A DNA stretch of 64,000 nucleotides from Mesocentrotus franciscanus (taxonomy: Eukaryota > Echinodermata > Echinoidea > Camarodonta > Strongylocentrotidae): contig CP137675.1 of NCBI GenBank assembly GCA_037976565.1, forward strand, positions 12,108,534 to 12,172,533. Reading direction: 5' to 3'. The translations under genes were made by a program, and so were the position numbers. This document shows positions 11,992 to 26,300 of the stretch, piece by piece (the stretch's first letter is position 1; each line of letters begins with the position of its first letter). The notes below the pieces were generated by a model. The model saw nothing but the letters and a program-made list of their open reading frames with translations. It ran no database searches and was not told the DNA's origin.

Positions 11992-14970
11992 GTGTTTACC
12001 ATATTATTAAGAGATTTTAGAATATGCAGATTAAAATCTACTTAAATATTCCTATAGAATGGTAAAAAGATATAAGATGGATTAATAGAGAGGACATGTT
12101 TATTTCCTTTAGAATATGTTGAATAATTTTTATTTGGGATGGGTAATTTCACATCAGCTAGATCCCAAAGATTATGGCTTTGGCAAGATAATTTCCGTAT
12201 TCAAACTACCCAGTGCTTAAGAACCTATTCTTCCTTCTATAACTCAATAACTGACCAAGCCCAAGTTCAAATTAATTACTTACAAAGAAGCTCATCAGCC
12301 CTTCAGGAGGGCCATTACCAACGCAGAATTGTCCACCCCTCAATGGTATCATGCCCCCTCCCTAAATCCATCCCCTGTAATGACACCCCTCTCAATACCC
12401 CCTCCTCCTGCCTGTTTGGAAGTAAACACAATGAAACAAAAGAGGTTTTTGGAGGGGATAATCTGGGAGTAAGACTTCCTTCCTTGAAGAAAACAACTTG
12501 CTTTTGTTATGCATCTCGATGAATAGAGAAACCACTGAGCCCTCTCAGTGTTGAATTAGATTGGACAGGGGGAGGACGTACCCCAAGCATCGCTGCAGGA
12601 TTCATGTACAGGAACTCAGGAACACATTTAGTGACATTGATTATTTACATGTTTGTTCAAGCCTGCAAGGAATACTATTGAATTATATTTGTTGTTGAAT
12701 ATATACCAAGTGAATGTGGATATTATAAGGCTGAAAGGTAAGTTTAGTTCTCTCTTTCTTACAATATGTTTGCAAAGGACTTGTTAAGTTGAACAATTTT
12801 GTGATTTGTAAAACTTTGACGGCCAAACTCAATCTGTTTACATTATTGTAGCAGGGTGCAATCTGAGTCATTCTTTATGTTGTAAGGTGAATTTATGTCT
12901 TTGTTATAGTAACATAAACATGAGGCCCAACTGTAAGACTTGTAATGACACAAGATATTTGTAGAGATATTTTCTGATCTGCGATAGTAGTCAAGACGTG
13001 CTCTCTTGCTATTCAAACATATTTATTTTCAAGACGGCCGATTATTGCACCAAATGCCAAATGAATCACATCTACAAGTGAATGTTTCCACCATGGAGGG
13101 CAACATTATTAGAACCAAATGTTGAAGATCCATAGCCCGGTTCTACGGGGATGGGAAGGTGCTGACCAGGGTGGGGTACGTCATGACGCAAGTGCCTCAA
13201 AGCATGTGTTACTTGTCAATGCTTCCTGAATGGAGTAAACTCGGTGATGCTGCGGACAGAGAGAGGGGGCAACTTGAGTAGGGTTCGGAAGGAGAAAGCT
13301 AAATGTAGCAGGCCATTTTGGCTCGATGGATCATAAACTGCTTCCTGCTCCTCCGACATTCGTGAGCTGTATGTGAACGAACAGGAAAACATTAACACTC
13401 AAGGAGAATATAACATGCAGGCAACATGAAGGAGTGGGCCTTGTGACCTGGTTGTCTTATCCAATGCAATGACCTTAATATCAACATCTTAGAGACATGT
13501 AAAGGATTTAATTGAAAAAAGAAGTGATATTAAGTGTTAGCTCTGAATCTGTTCAATGCTGTGGATGTTGCTTCATGATTAGACTTATTTTTCACTATCA
13601 CAGTGATAATTTTCTTATAAAAATACTGCTAGATAGTGATAATGAAAAGTCCCTTTGTGTACTTAACATTCTTGTTTCTAACTATAAAGAGTTGTTACTA
13701 GAATCTTTTCAGGATATTGAGATGATAATTAGAAATCATTACATGTATGTGTACTTAATGTAATATTCTCAATTCTAACTACATGGAGTTGTTACTAAAT
13801 CAGGATGTGTAGGCCTACTGCGAAAGTGCCACTGTTGATAGGAGGATGGAGTTTGCAGATTAGAGGGGGCAGATGAACTCTGAAAAAGGCGAAGGTTATT
13901 TTTATCGCTTTGGAAATAACTTCTCACCGGTTGTGTAGGCCTGCATATTCCGGGATTGAAAACCCCTTCGCTGTTGCCACTTAGCGCCTATTCATAATAC
14001 ATTTCCTTCTATTTTTGAAAATTAGCAAGAATCCGGTGTGTGTGTGTTTTCTCGAGGAAGGGATTTAGGGAAAGTGCTGAGTTCATGTACAAGGATCTTA
14101 AGATCTCGAGACCCAAGTCAAACGTGACATCAGCAACTAATATCAAAATTCATGAGGCATGGGTAATATTATACGATTGTACTTTACATGCACGCACAGC
14201 TGTGAATTACATCCACCAAATCCTAAATGAAGGAAGAACTATTGCCTCAGCTGACTGTGATTATTAGCATTAGAACCTTGTGAAATTCAGCAAATTTTTC
14301 TGTTTTTAATCCTTTAAATTCTTCTAATAATGCAACCATAATCTTTGCATCAATAATGTTTTTAAGGTTTGGTAATGAACAAATCTATGGGCTTATTTTC
14401 AATTCAGACTTGAGTAGAATGAATCAGGAAAATTTTCTCTAACCTTTTCTTGAATGAGTCATTTTTGATATTTTCAACAAGAAAAAGAGATAGACCGGCA
14501 TCATGAAAGAGTGCTAGGTCTATATAAAATTTACTATTTCGCATTTCTTGAGAGAAAAATAGATCCCTCATAAATGTTAATAATGAGTGCTGTCTAAATT
14601 CCTGTTTTCAATTTAAAATTCATACTCGTTGCATTGTCATCCTCTATAATTGAGAAATATGATAAGGAAGGGTACATGTACGTAGACATCTATGCTCACA
14701 CTCTTTTGATAATCTTGAAAGAAAATAGATTCTTTACAAACATTGCCTCTATTTGAATTACAGTTTTCAATTTTAAAATTTGCAATTCATTTCATCCTCT
14801 CGAATCTGATTGATAAAGTTTCGATAAATAGGCCATGTAGACATGTGCCTAGATACATTATACATCACACTTCCCAGAAGCCATTTTATACTAGAGGTTG
14901 TAGAGTTGATGAGCTATGCTGATGTGTCTAATCCATGGATATAGAAGGATCAAATTAATCTCTGACAGCC
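11992..14970. other. Noncoding region, no supported gene
   Basis: The longest ORF here (12139-12522, + strand, 127 codons) has no recognisable motif and no partner exons. A possible 5'UTR-type donor (GAAAG|gtaagt at about 12738) follows an acceptor-like cctgcaag at 12669, but nothing links it to the semaphorin. Confidence 0.4.
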
Positions 14971-15450
14971 ATCTACCTGTCCAGCAGGTATAATTAGAAA
15001 AACACAGGTAGATGTTGACATTACATCGTAGCCTCGATTCTTGCCAAGGTTCCAGGTAGAAAAGAATGTGTACCTGAGATATACCATCTGCTTGGAACTA
15101 GAAGGTCCAAGTGACTACTTGACACTCTTTAAATTTAATAACATAGATTACATGACCATCTGGCTCTCAACAGATAATAATAAGAGTCTTTACTTTATTC
15201 TTGGAATAAAAGCATCTTTAATAAAAATAAGAACAAAATGAAACTCCTCTACCTTTCCATCAGATATAATTAGAAAAGCACAGGTAGATGTAGATGTTGA
15301 CATTAATTATACCATGTACATCGTAGCCTGGATTCTTGCCAAGGTTCCAGTAAAAATGTGTATGTGAGATATACCATCTGGTGATAGGTAGAATGTCTTC
15401 ACTTGACATTATTTTTGAGTGAATGCCATACTGGCTCTCCATAAATGATC
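14971..15450. repeat. Tandem duplication of about 200-280 bp
   Basis: Copy 1 (about 14971-15180) and copy 2 (about 15247-15450) share tctacct-tcca, tataattagaaaa, cacaggtagatg, gttgacatta, catcgtagcct-gattcttgcc, aaggttcca, gagatataccatctg and a terminal ctggctctc. Confidence 0.85.
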
Positions 15451-16107
15451 TACATACATTTGTTGCAATTAAGTTTGTACTTCTGTCTTGGAATTAAAAC
15501 CAAGTCAACATTTCAGCAACATTTAAAAAAAAGAGGAAACTTTGTTACATACAGATTCAAATCATTACAAAAGCACATCTTCCAGCTGTAGCTATGCAGG
15601 TATATGAATGATAAATTGTTATATAAGAAATTTATCTGTTATTTTGCTGTGAGGATTTATTGTTGATTTGCCTTCAAAGTCCTTAGAAAATGTTTTAGAA
15701 GCCCCTTTTATGCTTCTTTAAGCTATTTGAAATGATAAGAATACTTTTTGCTCTCAGGAATACCTGAAATAGTCAGTTACATTCTCAACCCAACATTCTC
15801 TGCAAGAAATGATGGAGTACCGGGGTAGGCAATTTACAACATCATCCAATAAATTCATCAGAACTCTTTTTGATTTAAAGAAATTATGGAACATTAATGT
15901 TAAATTGTAGAGCTATATGAAGTACATGAAAATAACAACATAGTGACAAAGTCATAATATTCATTCTTTCCAATCTATCATGGTAATATATTCATGTATT
16001 CGGCCAACTGTTTAAGTCAGCTGCACTGATCCTAGATGATTGGGAGGTATGGGACGGAAGAGACAGAAAGGGGTCCGGAGTAAGAAACGCTGCTGAGGGA
16101 CATATCG

Positions 16108-16580
16108 GAACATTCAGGATGCATTTTCGTTGAATGAAATATTACCGGGATATTTCACTCGTCGTAGTCGTCGTGGGTGGATGCTGGGCTAAGATATAAG
16201 TGTTTGTCCCAATTAAGCTCCCCTGTGTGCTATTCCCTTGTGAACATTTAGGGTGCATTTTCATGATATGAAATATTGCTGGGATGATCATACTTCACTT
16301 GTCTTGGATGGATGCAGGCCATGATGTTAAGTGTTGATCCTCTGTAAGCTGTCCTGTGTTCCCTCCTCTCATACGCGGATCTAACTACCCGTATCTGCTC
16401 TGTCAGAACATTCAAGTTTCGTTTTCATCATATGAGATATTGCCGGGACACTCCGCTCCTCTCAGATTGATGCGGTCCGAGATGATAAGTGTTGGCCCCC
16501 TTTAAGCTGCTCTATGGTGCCCTCCTCTCATCTGTGGATCTAATCATCCGCTCTGACGCTCGGAGGAAAGATCTACAAAT
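16108..16580. repeat. Three diverged tandem copies of about 135-170 bp
   Basis: Copies start at about 16108, 16242 and 16406. Each begins gaacatt-a, then a gcattttc/cgttttc block, gaaatatt/gagatatt, c-ggga, and later a gatg-gg block, aagtgtt-g-cc and taagct-c-ct. Copies two and three extend to ccctcctctcat and a gatctaa block. GC content is higher than in the flanks. Confidence 0.8.
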
Positions 16581-16947
16581 ATGAGGCAGAATAGCTCAAG
16601 GGCCGCATCCCTGCTCAAGTGCACTCCATCATCTTATATTGTTGGGAGTAGTAAGGGGGTAGTGGTGGGTGCTCTCTACGTGGGAGATGCGGGGAAGGGG
16701 AGATCATCATATCGACGAAGCCTGATTCCTCCTTCTCTAGCACACAAATATAATTAATTCTAGATTTTGTTTCTAAATTGATCTATTTAACAAATTGAAT
16801 TTTGTGGTTTGAAAGAAAGGCTTGTTTTTAGGATGACCATAAAATTTACTTGTGGTTGAATTAGGATATTAGAATGCTTCTTGGGATGATTACAGTGATT
16901 GTAATGTCTTGTGATGTGGACATTGTCAGTTATATCAAATCAATCAC

Positions 16948-17018
16948 TGAGAGCTAGAAGGGCTTAATTAAACTCATAGTAAAATCACATGAGTTTTGTG
17001 CCCTGCTGCCTCTCATCT
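16948..17018. repeat. Hairpin repeat copy
   Basis: Left arm CTGAGAGCTAGAAGGGC followed by taattaaactca, right arm atgagttttgtgccctgctgcctctca; same plan as the copy at 34,752-34,835. Confidence 0.6.
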
Positions 17019-17517
17019 GACCAAATATTATGCTTCTTATATCTTATTCGCCTGTCATCTTCAGTCATCTTCCATATCAATGCAAAAGGAGGAGATATTG
17101 CATCTCCCCGGTGGTATACGCCCTGACTGAGTCACTGAGTAGTAGACGCCACTCTCTGTGGTCACTTGATAGCGGCGATAGGGACGATGCGAAGATGAGT
17201 TATTGTCCATGTAATGCACGCTGCAGGGGATTGAACAAATAATGTTTTTTATGTTTGTTCCACTAGGAGAAGTCAATATCATCTGATAAAAATGTTCTAG
17301 CGGCAAATTTGATGTTGGGTATCAAATGACCTTGGGAGTAATAAATGAAGAGTTTGTTTGTCCTGTGATGTCTCTATTTGTACCTCTGCAATTATTATTA
17401 AGGTATCTTGTTTGGAAGAGGAAAATATGGGATAACCGGCGGTCCAGTTCCTGCTGCCTTTTCTTTATCTCACGTTTAATCAACTTATACTTGTCTATTC
17501 CCATTTTATATTTGCAT

Positions 17518-17554
<37 letters not shown>
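17518..17554. repeat. (GA)n microsatellite
   Basis: An uninterrupted GA tract running into a short G run, which produces artefactual Arg/Glu and Ser/Leu ORFs on both strands. Confidence 0.95.
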
Positions 17555-17560
<6 letters not shown>

Positions 17561-20151
17561 CAGATGGGGGCAGAGGAGAAAGAGAGGATGAGAAAGATAC
17601 AGAGAGATGAAATATAAGAAATATTGACTCTTTCAAGCAAGGAAAAAATAATTTCAGTTAGCACACTTCAAATATACATGTACTGTAGGCCCTCATTCTA
17701 AATTTATGTGCAGTAGATTTTGAGAACACATTGAGAATACAAATATATATTTTGAAGGTGAAGATAAGATATTTCAGATACATCGACAGGACATCCTGCC
17801 CTACACATTCATTTACCTATACAATTGTAGTCCTACTACATGTACAGCCAAAGTGAGCTTTCAGAGCCCCACCCCAATGAAGTAACCAGTAGAGCATTAG
17901 GGCTACTTATTAACAGTCAAGGGTGTTACAACTCCCTGTTTAATTAATACTCAACTATTAAAATCCCCAGGGCCTTCATATGCAAATGAGAGCGCAAACA
18001 ATAGCTTAATCAGGGGGTGTAGAGCTTGGCTGATAAGATGATAAATTAGGCTGGGGATTATGGGTGATTGTCTGCATGGATTAATGAGTCTAGTCATAAA
18101 GCAAGGCTGAGGTCTACTCTGATTTATCCCTAGAGAATCAACTTGGCTGGATTCTGAGTGATGCTTTGAGATGAAATGTCTAGAGAGGACCAAAAGAGTT
18201 ATTGATTTTGAACACATCAATCTGAAATCTCCTTTTGTCTGTAATGGTTGGGAGGTATTCATGCTGTATCCTGGAAGCAGAAGGTCATTAGGTAGCTATT
18301 GTATAGTTGGGAAGAGTTCAGATATATCTGATTCAATTTCAAGTCTTCAAATCAAGTGCAATTAATGCTTCAATTAGAAACCGGGTACATGCAATTGGCA
18401 GACTGATGACATGTTCAGATTGAATGGGACAAATCGCTATGGCCAAGTGAACATATATTTTTCAGTGACTCTTTGTTATAATTATTCATGAACCAATTCG
18501 GAGATTTGATCCTGACGAACAAGCCTGTAATATGACAATCATGACTATTTATATCTCACAGACTCACAATTCCATGTAGAGAATAGATAACTCTTGTTCT
18601 TTTAGATCAAATATCAGGACTAAACACTACCAGGTATCCAAGTGTTGCATGCTTCCAACGGTCATTGAAACCGTCTCCAAGTTTCAAGTGTCCAGTCGGA
18701 TAGTCTACTGGCCATGTTTGACCACTTTACAATGGGTCCCTTTCTCCAGACCAAGACTTTGTTTGACCTAGGCAGACTACTGCTGATTTCAACTTTCTAA
18801 TTTAATCAGGAAAAAAAAAAATCAATAAATAGAAAGTGAGCCTAAACAATGCACCATGGATTGTATCCACTGAAGTCTGTGATAACAGTGGGATGAAGAG
18901 TTTGTCTAATTAATGACGTCTTCAATTTTATTGTGAAGAGACTTAAAAATAACATTGATTCATACTCTTGATTATTTCCCTATAATTAACAGTCAGTAAG
19001 TATCACTTCCTAAATATGTACTTCAAAGGAATTGTTTTAAAAAGGATGTTGAAATAAGAGATGAAATGTTTCTTTAACAATGCTTCCTTGTTTGTCAAGC
19101 CAAGAGGAATGAAAACAAAAATTCAAGATCAACCCAAACATCAAGTTTACATTTCTTTCAATCATATACTATTTCCTCACTCATATCATAACGCTATTGA
19201 TTGTTTACTTGAGCTGCAAGTACACTGGTCCAGGATTACTTCAATTTTAGACTTTGGTTTATTATGGAGTGTATGAGAATTTATTCTGTCTTGACCCATG
19301 TGACCCGACAAACACAGAACTCACCATGAGATTTGAAAACAACTACTCCGGCTGCTAGCAAAACTTTATAGAGAAATCAGAAATCACATCCATCATAGTG
19401 GAGATTAAATCTCTGCGTCTGTTTGATTTTGGGTATTCAGTCTCTCCACGGGTGCCCAGAAACGGGCAAAAGGAGTCCTCTTGATGGAGAACTGGGAAAA
19501 CAGATTAACCAGGACCAAATGCAGTCAATCAATATTGAGTTTTCAAAATGGAACAAACAGTATTAAACTGATATGACTGATCTGGGAGCAGATTATGACT
19601 TGGACCAATGTTTGGTTCCGTTATCAAGCAGATTTTTAAAAACACTTATGGAGACACCTCTGAGTTGAGTCTGCTTAGATCAGTAGAGGGAGGGGCATGC
19701 TGGTCAATAAATTGTCTTTAGTACTTAGCATTGGCTAATAAATCAGTGATTGTAGGTGGATCCATCCAATCCATGGTTGGCTGATCAAGAAAGCTTCTGA
19801 AGAGTCTGTCAGGTCTTTGTATGTAGTAGATCCAGAGTCAGGTCTTCATCTAGGTCCCTTCTTTCAGGTTCAAGGGGAGTTCATGTCTGTCAGACAGCTT
19901 GTAGAAATTAGCCCGCTTCACCCTCCTGCTTCGAATTAGTCCAGGACTAAGAAGTTGACTGTACCAATACCATGTCATGATGGAGAAAGCCCTTGTATTG
20001 TGGTGATGCAAACTTGGTGAACAAAATTGATGTACACTGTACGTTCATGTTTATGTCATGATCTTCAAAACTTTAGAGGAATAGACCCGATTGCTGTGAT
20101 GTAAGTCGCATTTTGGAATTCACTTTTCACTTTTCATTTTATCATTGACAG

Positions 20152-20369
20152 GACACCAGTGAACCTACCGTGAACTTGAGTGGGTGAAGCAAGTGGATAG
20201 TTTTCTCCAGCACCTGATACCAAAGAAACCAAAATGTTGCTGCCTTCATGCTTCAGATGCTGGCTAACTTCAGTCACCATCTGCGTCCTCCATGTATTCT
20301 CAACATCACAAGCAACGAGCTCTTGGAGGGATCCAGAGCCAAATCTTATATCACTGGACAGCTATACAA
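20152..20369 (+). CDS. Semaphorin exon 1: 5'UTR end, start codon, signal peptide
   Basis: Coding starts at 20234. The frame is closed upstream by an in-frame TAG at 20198-20200, which supports this ATG, and A at -3 suits initiation. A pyrimidine-rich acceptor ends at 20151 (tgacag), so at least one noncoding 5' exon probably lies upstream; it was not identified. The first 27 residues form a signal peptide: a hydrophobic core LTSVTICVLHVF and a small-residue cleavage region STSQA. The donor at 20370 is gtaagt and leaves one base (phase 1), which joins exactly to the exon at 38813. A T/CT-rich tract begins directly after the donor. Confidence 0.85.
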
Positions 20370-23300
20370 GTAAGTTTTTTTTTTTTTGTTTTAAAAAGGT
20401 TAACAAATTATTACTTCCCTTCACTCTCTCTTTCATAATCACACTCTCTTTATTTCTCTCTCCCTCCCTTAATCTTTCCTTCTCCCCCTCTTTCCTTCTC
20501 CCCTCTTTCCTTCTCCCCCTCTGTTTGTCTCATCCGCCTCCCATTCTCTCTATTCTCACTCCAAGTACCGGTATCTTTCCCTGTCTCCTCCCTCTCTTAA
20601 TCTTGACCACATAACTGCTGTCAAATTAAGTTTCTCAAAGGTGTAGGGATGTTGAAAACTTTGTAGTGTCATTTGGAAAGGTGATAAGTCTTTTCCTTAG
20701 TCAATTAGCTGCTACCATCGATTTGCTCACCATGGCATTAAGGAGCATTCCCTTTTAAGTGAAATAAAACTAATGGAATCTCATGGTAGCAGATTTGGCT
20801 CTTTTGGCCATTTTGGCCATTTTAAAGTGCTTATTTCAGATAAACAGAAAATGATCACACTTGTTCACAGGGCCCCAGTACGACATTGTCTAGATGTGTT
20901 GCCCGAAGGAATGAAGTAAGCTACTAATATGAGATTTGGTTAATACCAGAACCCATTCATAATCGCCTATTGAGGGCTCACGGTAAGAAAGGAGTAGGGG
21001 AGAAGGAAGGGATAAATCTGTTTTTTGTTGAAGCTGGGACTTTCTCTTCCCCCCAGTGGAAAGCAATATCCCCTTACTATTGACACAGCAGCGAAACATG
21101 TGATAGGGAATGAGTGGTGAGAGAGGTCTAGCTGTAGAGTAAACATGCACCTGTTTTCTGGTACCGCTGGTTACCTGCGCGTACCTTGTTGTACAGCTAT
21201 TTGGGGAGCATTCCCTCATATTCAGGATCACTCGTTCACCATGGAGTGACAAATGGAGCTCGATGTTTAGGGGTAGGACGTAACAAAAACATTCATTAGA
21301 GAGAGTGAGAGAGAGAGAGAGAGAAAGAAAAAGAGGGGAGGACCACATCCATGTTCATATTGGATGGTTCAGTAAGCTTTCGGTTAAAACACACCTTTTG
21401 GTCCCTTTAAAGAACTTGATTAATATTCTGGAGACAATCATGACATTTGACATTTAGTATGGGGTGTGCCTTATTGCCAATCGTGAAAAACGGCGCCAAA
21501 CTCTCCAATTCAAAAAATGAATCAATTCTAAATCATTATTTATGATGACAATTCTGATCAGTTATTCACCTACCGAGCTTCAAACAGAATCCCCAACCCA
21601 TCGGTGAGAGCCAAATTGACATCATGCTGTACGAGGGGAAACTCTTCATTTTGTTCTGCGCGGGTCAGCCAAAAAGTACTCTGTGATCGCAGACAATGAA
21701 CGAAATGAGAAAAGCTATCAGAAATGATTGTCTCTGATCTCGTGAACAGGAAATCTTGGATAATAGGAGATCGACAAGATAGCTATCGCATTGGAACATG
21801 AGCAACTTGTGAATGTTTCTAGAGAGCGTGAACTGTCATTTTGACTTTGGTTTCTATCGTCAAGCATTCTTGGCAGTGCTTTGGCTTGGCTGACTAAAAG
21901 AAGGTCATTACATACCTCGTTAGTCTTCAACAATATTAGTTTTGGAGTTGATGAACTTCTTCATTCACATGGCTGTATTTCTGACCTCTTATTTCTAAAA
22001 CCCGAATCACTTGTTAGTGGTTTGCTTGTGAGGTTCGTCAATGGGCTGTGGTTTGGTCTCGGGGCGGACCTACGCCCAAACTTTGACCACTCATTGATTA
22101 GGGCCTACTTGTTAATTTCATGCGTTTTTGAGAGATTTTGATGAGTGGTAATGATCACAAACATAATGATGAGAACTGGGTCATTTTGTAAATAAAAGAC
22201 AAAAAGATAGACACACAATAAATAGAATGGATGAAGGAACAAGTTCAAAAAATTAAGATAATGGTTAAAAGCAAAGAAGCGGAAAAAATCTGGGATAAAA
22301 ATGGTGTGAAACAGAGAAAAATTGAAAGATTCTATTGACGCTGAGAAGATTATCATTATAAGATCTGTCCCAGTTGTTCAATAAAAGGGGTAGAGTTTAT
22401 TGTTTAAAACCAAGCAGTTGACTGGTTTTCGTATCACGATCAAATTGTGATTTGTATGGGGGTATTGTGTCTGGTGATCTCAGATGAAGAGAGATAAGGG
22501 AGAATTCAATAGAAACCTATTGATATTGCCATGAATTAATCATTTAACTCCATTTAGCCGCAGGCATCTTTTCCATGCCTCCTCACACATCCATCGGCAC
22601 GTGTGATCTTTCCAAATCAGAGCTTTTTCTTTTCTCTTTCTCTCATCTCGATTCGCTTGACAGATTTTAAACCAAGTTCAAAAGAAGAAAATTTATATTT
22701 TTCATAATGCTATTCATATGCTGGCATTGTCAACAGCTAGGTCTGATTTTTAAGAGTAAAACTATTAAATTTGCAAGTGAGCAGTCTTCCAGACAAGTGA
22801 TTTCATGACACAAATTAGCTCTTTCATTTTTATCCAATTTGAGGTTAAGAAAAAATGAACTTGTCAAAAATGATCATGAATTCAATCTTGATCTCATACA
22901 AAGTTTACAGCAAACATAATTTACAATTTATATCCTCATTTTCAGCAAGAGGCGATGGTTTTTCTTTTACCCAAAGAAAATAGAATTCTTACCCAAAGAA
23001 TTTTTTTTCACCTAATGGAGGTACGATTGGATTTAGAGTAATATGTTTTCTAAATATATTTATTATGGAGCCCAAACATGTAGCTTTATCTCACAAAAAA
23101 GAAACTAATTGGCTATTCTGCTGATATGGGTCCGCTGGAGGCGCCTTGTCGATGGCCAGATCCTCCTTGCCTTTGAAATCACTAATAACAAACTGAGAGC
23201 AATCCGCTCACCATTCAATGCAAATGCAAACCCTCATCTCAACAATAACGAGCATCCATTTATGTCTGTCCATGTCTTTCTTTTTTTCTTCCCATTTTGA

Positions 23301-26300
23301 AAATTGCCTCTCGGGACCCATGAGCTATCTTTAAAAGACTTGTTATGTACCATTACTGAGTCGGACGATTCACTTTGTCACAGTTTATAGCTCACTGAAA
23401 GCAAAATAAGATAACTTACAAAAAAGAAGAGAATATGTAAAAAAGGAGGAGAAAGATCTATTTGCTTTGCTGATTGAATTCACCCGTGCCAATATTGGGC
23501 AGTCCTATTCCACAGGACCGAGCATGGGTATGTAAATGTGTGACAAAATGAGATTCTTCTCGCTGCCTGCATGGCTGGAATGAGAGATGATTTCATAAGC
23601 AGAAAGGAATGAGTGACAGTTAGGAAACAATTTACACAATTCAAATCTAAACAGGTGCCGATGAAGAGGATGATGTTGTAAAACTTTGTTATTAAAGAAG
23701 AAACCATCGTCAGGTGCACTTATGATGTACTTCCAAAGAGAGTACAGTCATCTATTTCTAAGCATGATGCCAAATCTTTTTTATTTTCCGGAACAATACA
23801 ATTTATTGACTTATTTCATTTGCCGACAATGGTTTACCATTTTCTATATCAGCATATCTCTCTCTGTTACGTCAGAAGAGAATTATCGACTTATTTCATT
23901 TGCGGACAGTGCCTTACCCTTATTTCAACAACAATTGCTCAGCGAATGTCATTTGCAAGGAAATATCGGCATGAATATTGCATGTAGGTACATGCACTTT
24001 TGGAGTACTCTAACTTCTCAGTCATGATGACGTTTTATCAATCTTTCATCGACCAATGTGGGAACAAGCAGTTGCCATGGATACACTTGCATAAAATACT
24101 AAGCCAAGCATGATCTAATGAAATAATAGAATAGATAGTTGAGTTGACAAACATGTATTTCACACTTTCATCTCTCTCTCTCTCTCTCTCTCTCTTCTTT
24201 CTTTCTCTATCTCTCTTTTATTTTCCTGATGCATTTCCATTCTGTTGACTCCTTCAATAAAGATGTGTCATCTTGTTTTACTTTCAAAAGGCATTCTTTA
24301 CTCTGCTATTGTTCAACCCACCTCCCATTTGATTTTGAATTGTCTAGTTTCACCTCATTTTCGTCTTCAAACTGCAATTGATGTAGGGTGATGACGAGTA
24401 CCAATGAGAAAACAATTTAAGGCAATGAACTTGAAGTTCATGAAATTACAAACAAATTGAACTCGAAGACTGGTGTTTTGCCCATTCTAGAGTAAATTTG
24501 GCCAACTTTAGTTCCACGAAGAAGAAAAAGTTTGAGAAAGAAAGAAAAGGTTGTTTTGCTTGACCCTTTCATGTGAGGTCACAGTATAGTCTCATGCTCA
24601 GACCTTTACACATACTAGCTACCCTCTTATCAAAGAATGCCAGATCCTTGCTATGTGCATGTCCATTGCATATGTGGCAAGTTTAGTTGGAAAAGGGTAG
24701 TTCTTCTGAATATTTGATTTAGTAATGATTTGTATGATTGTTTCTTGGAGAGCTTTGACATTGAAGTGTTTTTGAACCATGGAGGACTAATAAATTTAGG
24801 GAATAGAGTGATTTTTGTGCGCGACCTGACCCCAATCAATGAGCTAATGTAGTTGTACACCCTACACCTCCATGCACTCACAGCTTGCATCCTTCTGCTT
24901 CTCCAGTAGCTATCATGCTGCGTTAGCAGATTCATGATGAGAAACATGGGCCAGCTTGGTTTGTACAAGAGATCTCTTTCATTTCTAAACCCCCACACTC
25001 ACTCAGTCAGAAGTAAAATGACTAATTCAATGCTTGCAGATTGATATGTGGCGATCATTACTCACTCGCGCTCGAAACCCACACAGTTTTCTTTGTGCAT
25101 GCATTCAAGATTTGTCATTCTAACTTGACCTGTGAATGACAGGCTTTCACTTTGTGTCATGGTGTGGGGGGTGATAACGTCACACATTTGGTATGAACTT
25201 GAATTTCACAAAAGGAGATCATATCATAATAGAATTAAGCTAAAAATAGTGGATTTACGTCTTCAGGGTACTGTTACTTTGTTCTTTTTATAGGAGGGTA
25301 ATATAAGAACATACATGTTATGTAGGAAAAATAAGAAACTGATATTCACTCAAGAGCCTTGCAAGGAAGTCATATGTGTAATTGTAAGCTGATGGGGTTT
25401 AACAAAATGGGAACAAGAACATTATTCTTGGAGATCGTTTCAAAGGTAAAGTTCAGAGCTGTTGGTCTGTTTTGGCATCATTTTGCCCATCTGTAACAGA
25501 ATAATCTTCCTGGAGATTGGGTTAGGAAGTGTGCTCTTAAGAGAAGAGATGCTTGAAAGTCAAGAAAGTGTTTTGAAAACAACGAAAATCAGTAAGTGTT
25601 GTCGAGACCATCACCCCCACTCCATATTGTTATGAAATCTCACCCAATAGATCTCACTGAAAAGGCCATTTTATGGTGATCAAGCCAAGGGGACCAAACA
25701 ATAGTTCCAGTCGGGTTCCTTGTTTGGTCCTAACAACCACTTGTAAATTGTGACACTGGGCAGAAAGAGGGCTTGGAGCGAGGGGAGAGATAGGCCAAAC
25801 ATCATACAATGGGAGAAACCAGAAAAAACAAATAGTGAAATAAGAATGAACAAAGGGAGGTGGTGGTGTTGATGGTGAGTGAATCGAGAAGAGAGATAGA
25901 CCAAAGCAAACCTGTGTCAATTTACTCAATTAGCAAACACAAGGTTTGAAAACAAGGTGGTACATTAACTGTATAAAAAAGAAGAGGTCCTTATCTATAG
26001 TATTGTTCCACATATTGTCTTTTGCTGCAAGGTTTACCAACCGCTGTTGCAAGGGACAGGACTTGAGGGTGTATTTAATCAAAGATACTGGAACGACCAT
26101 CATTTGTTCTTAGAAAAAAGAAGAAAAATCAGGCAACAATCATATCCTGGTGCTCATAAATTGAGATCAAATGTTTGTCTTGGTAACTTAAATGATAAAA
26201 TGGGAACAAAGTGCATGTTGACTCTGTCAGTTGTAAAGCTACAATCAAATAACAAGAACAAACCAACACAATTTTATACCTGGAAATACAGAAAACACAA

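Noticed and set aside
12139..12522. 127-codon + strand ORF
   Set aside because: No signal peptide, domain or repeat motif, and no partner exons. Such lengths occur by chance in 64 kb.
17322..17636. Overlapping ORFs on both strands at the GA tract
   Set aside because: Driven by the (GA)n microsatellite.
20890..21348. 152-codon - strand ORF
   Set aside because: Starts in a GA/CT tract; the remainder shows no family motif and no matching splice structure.
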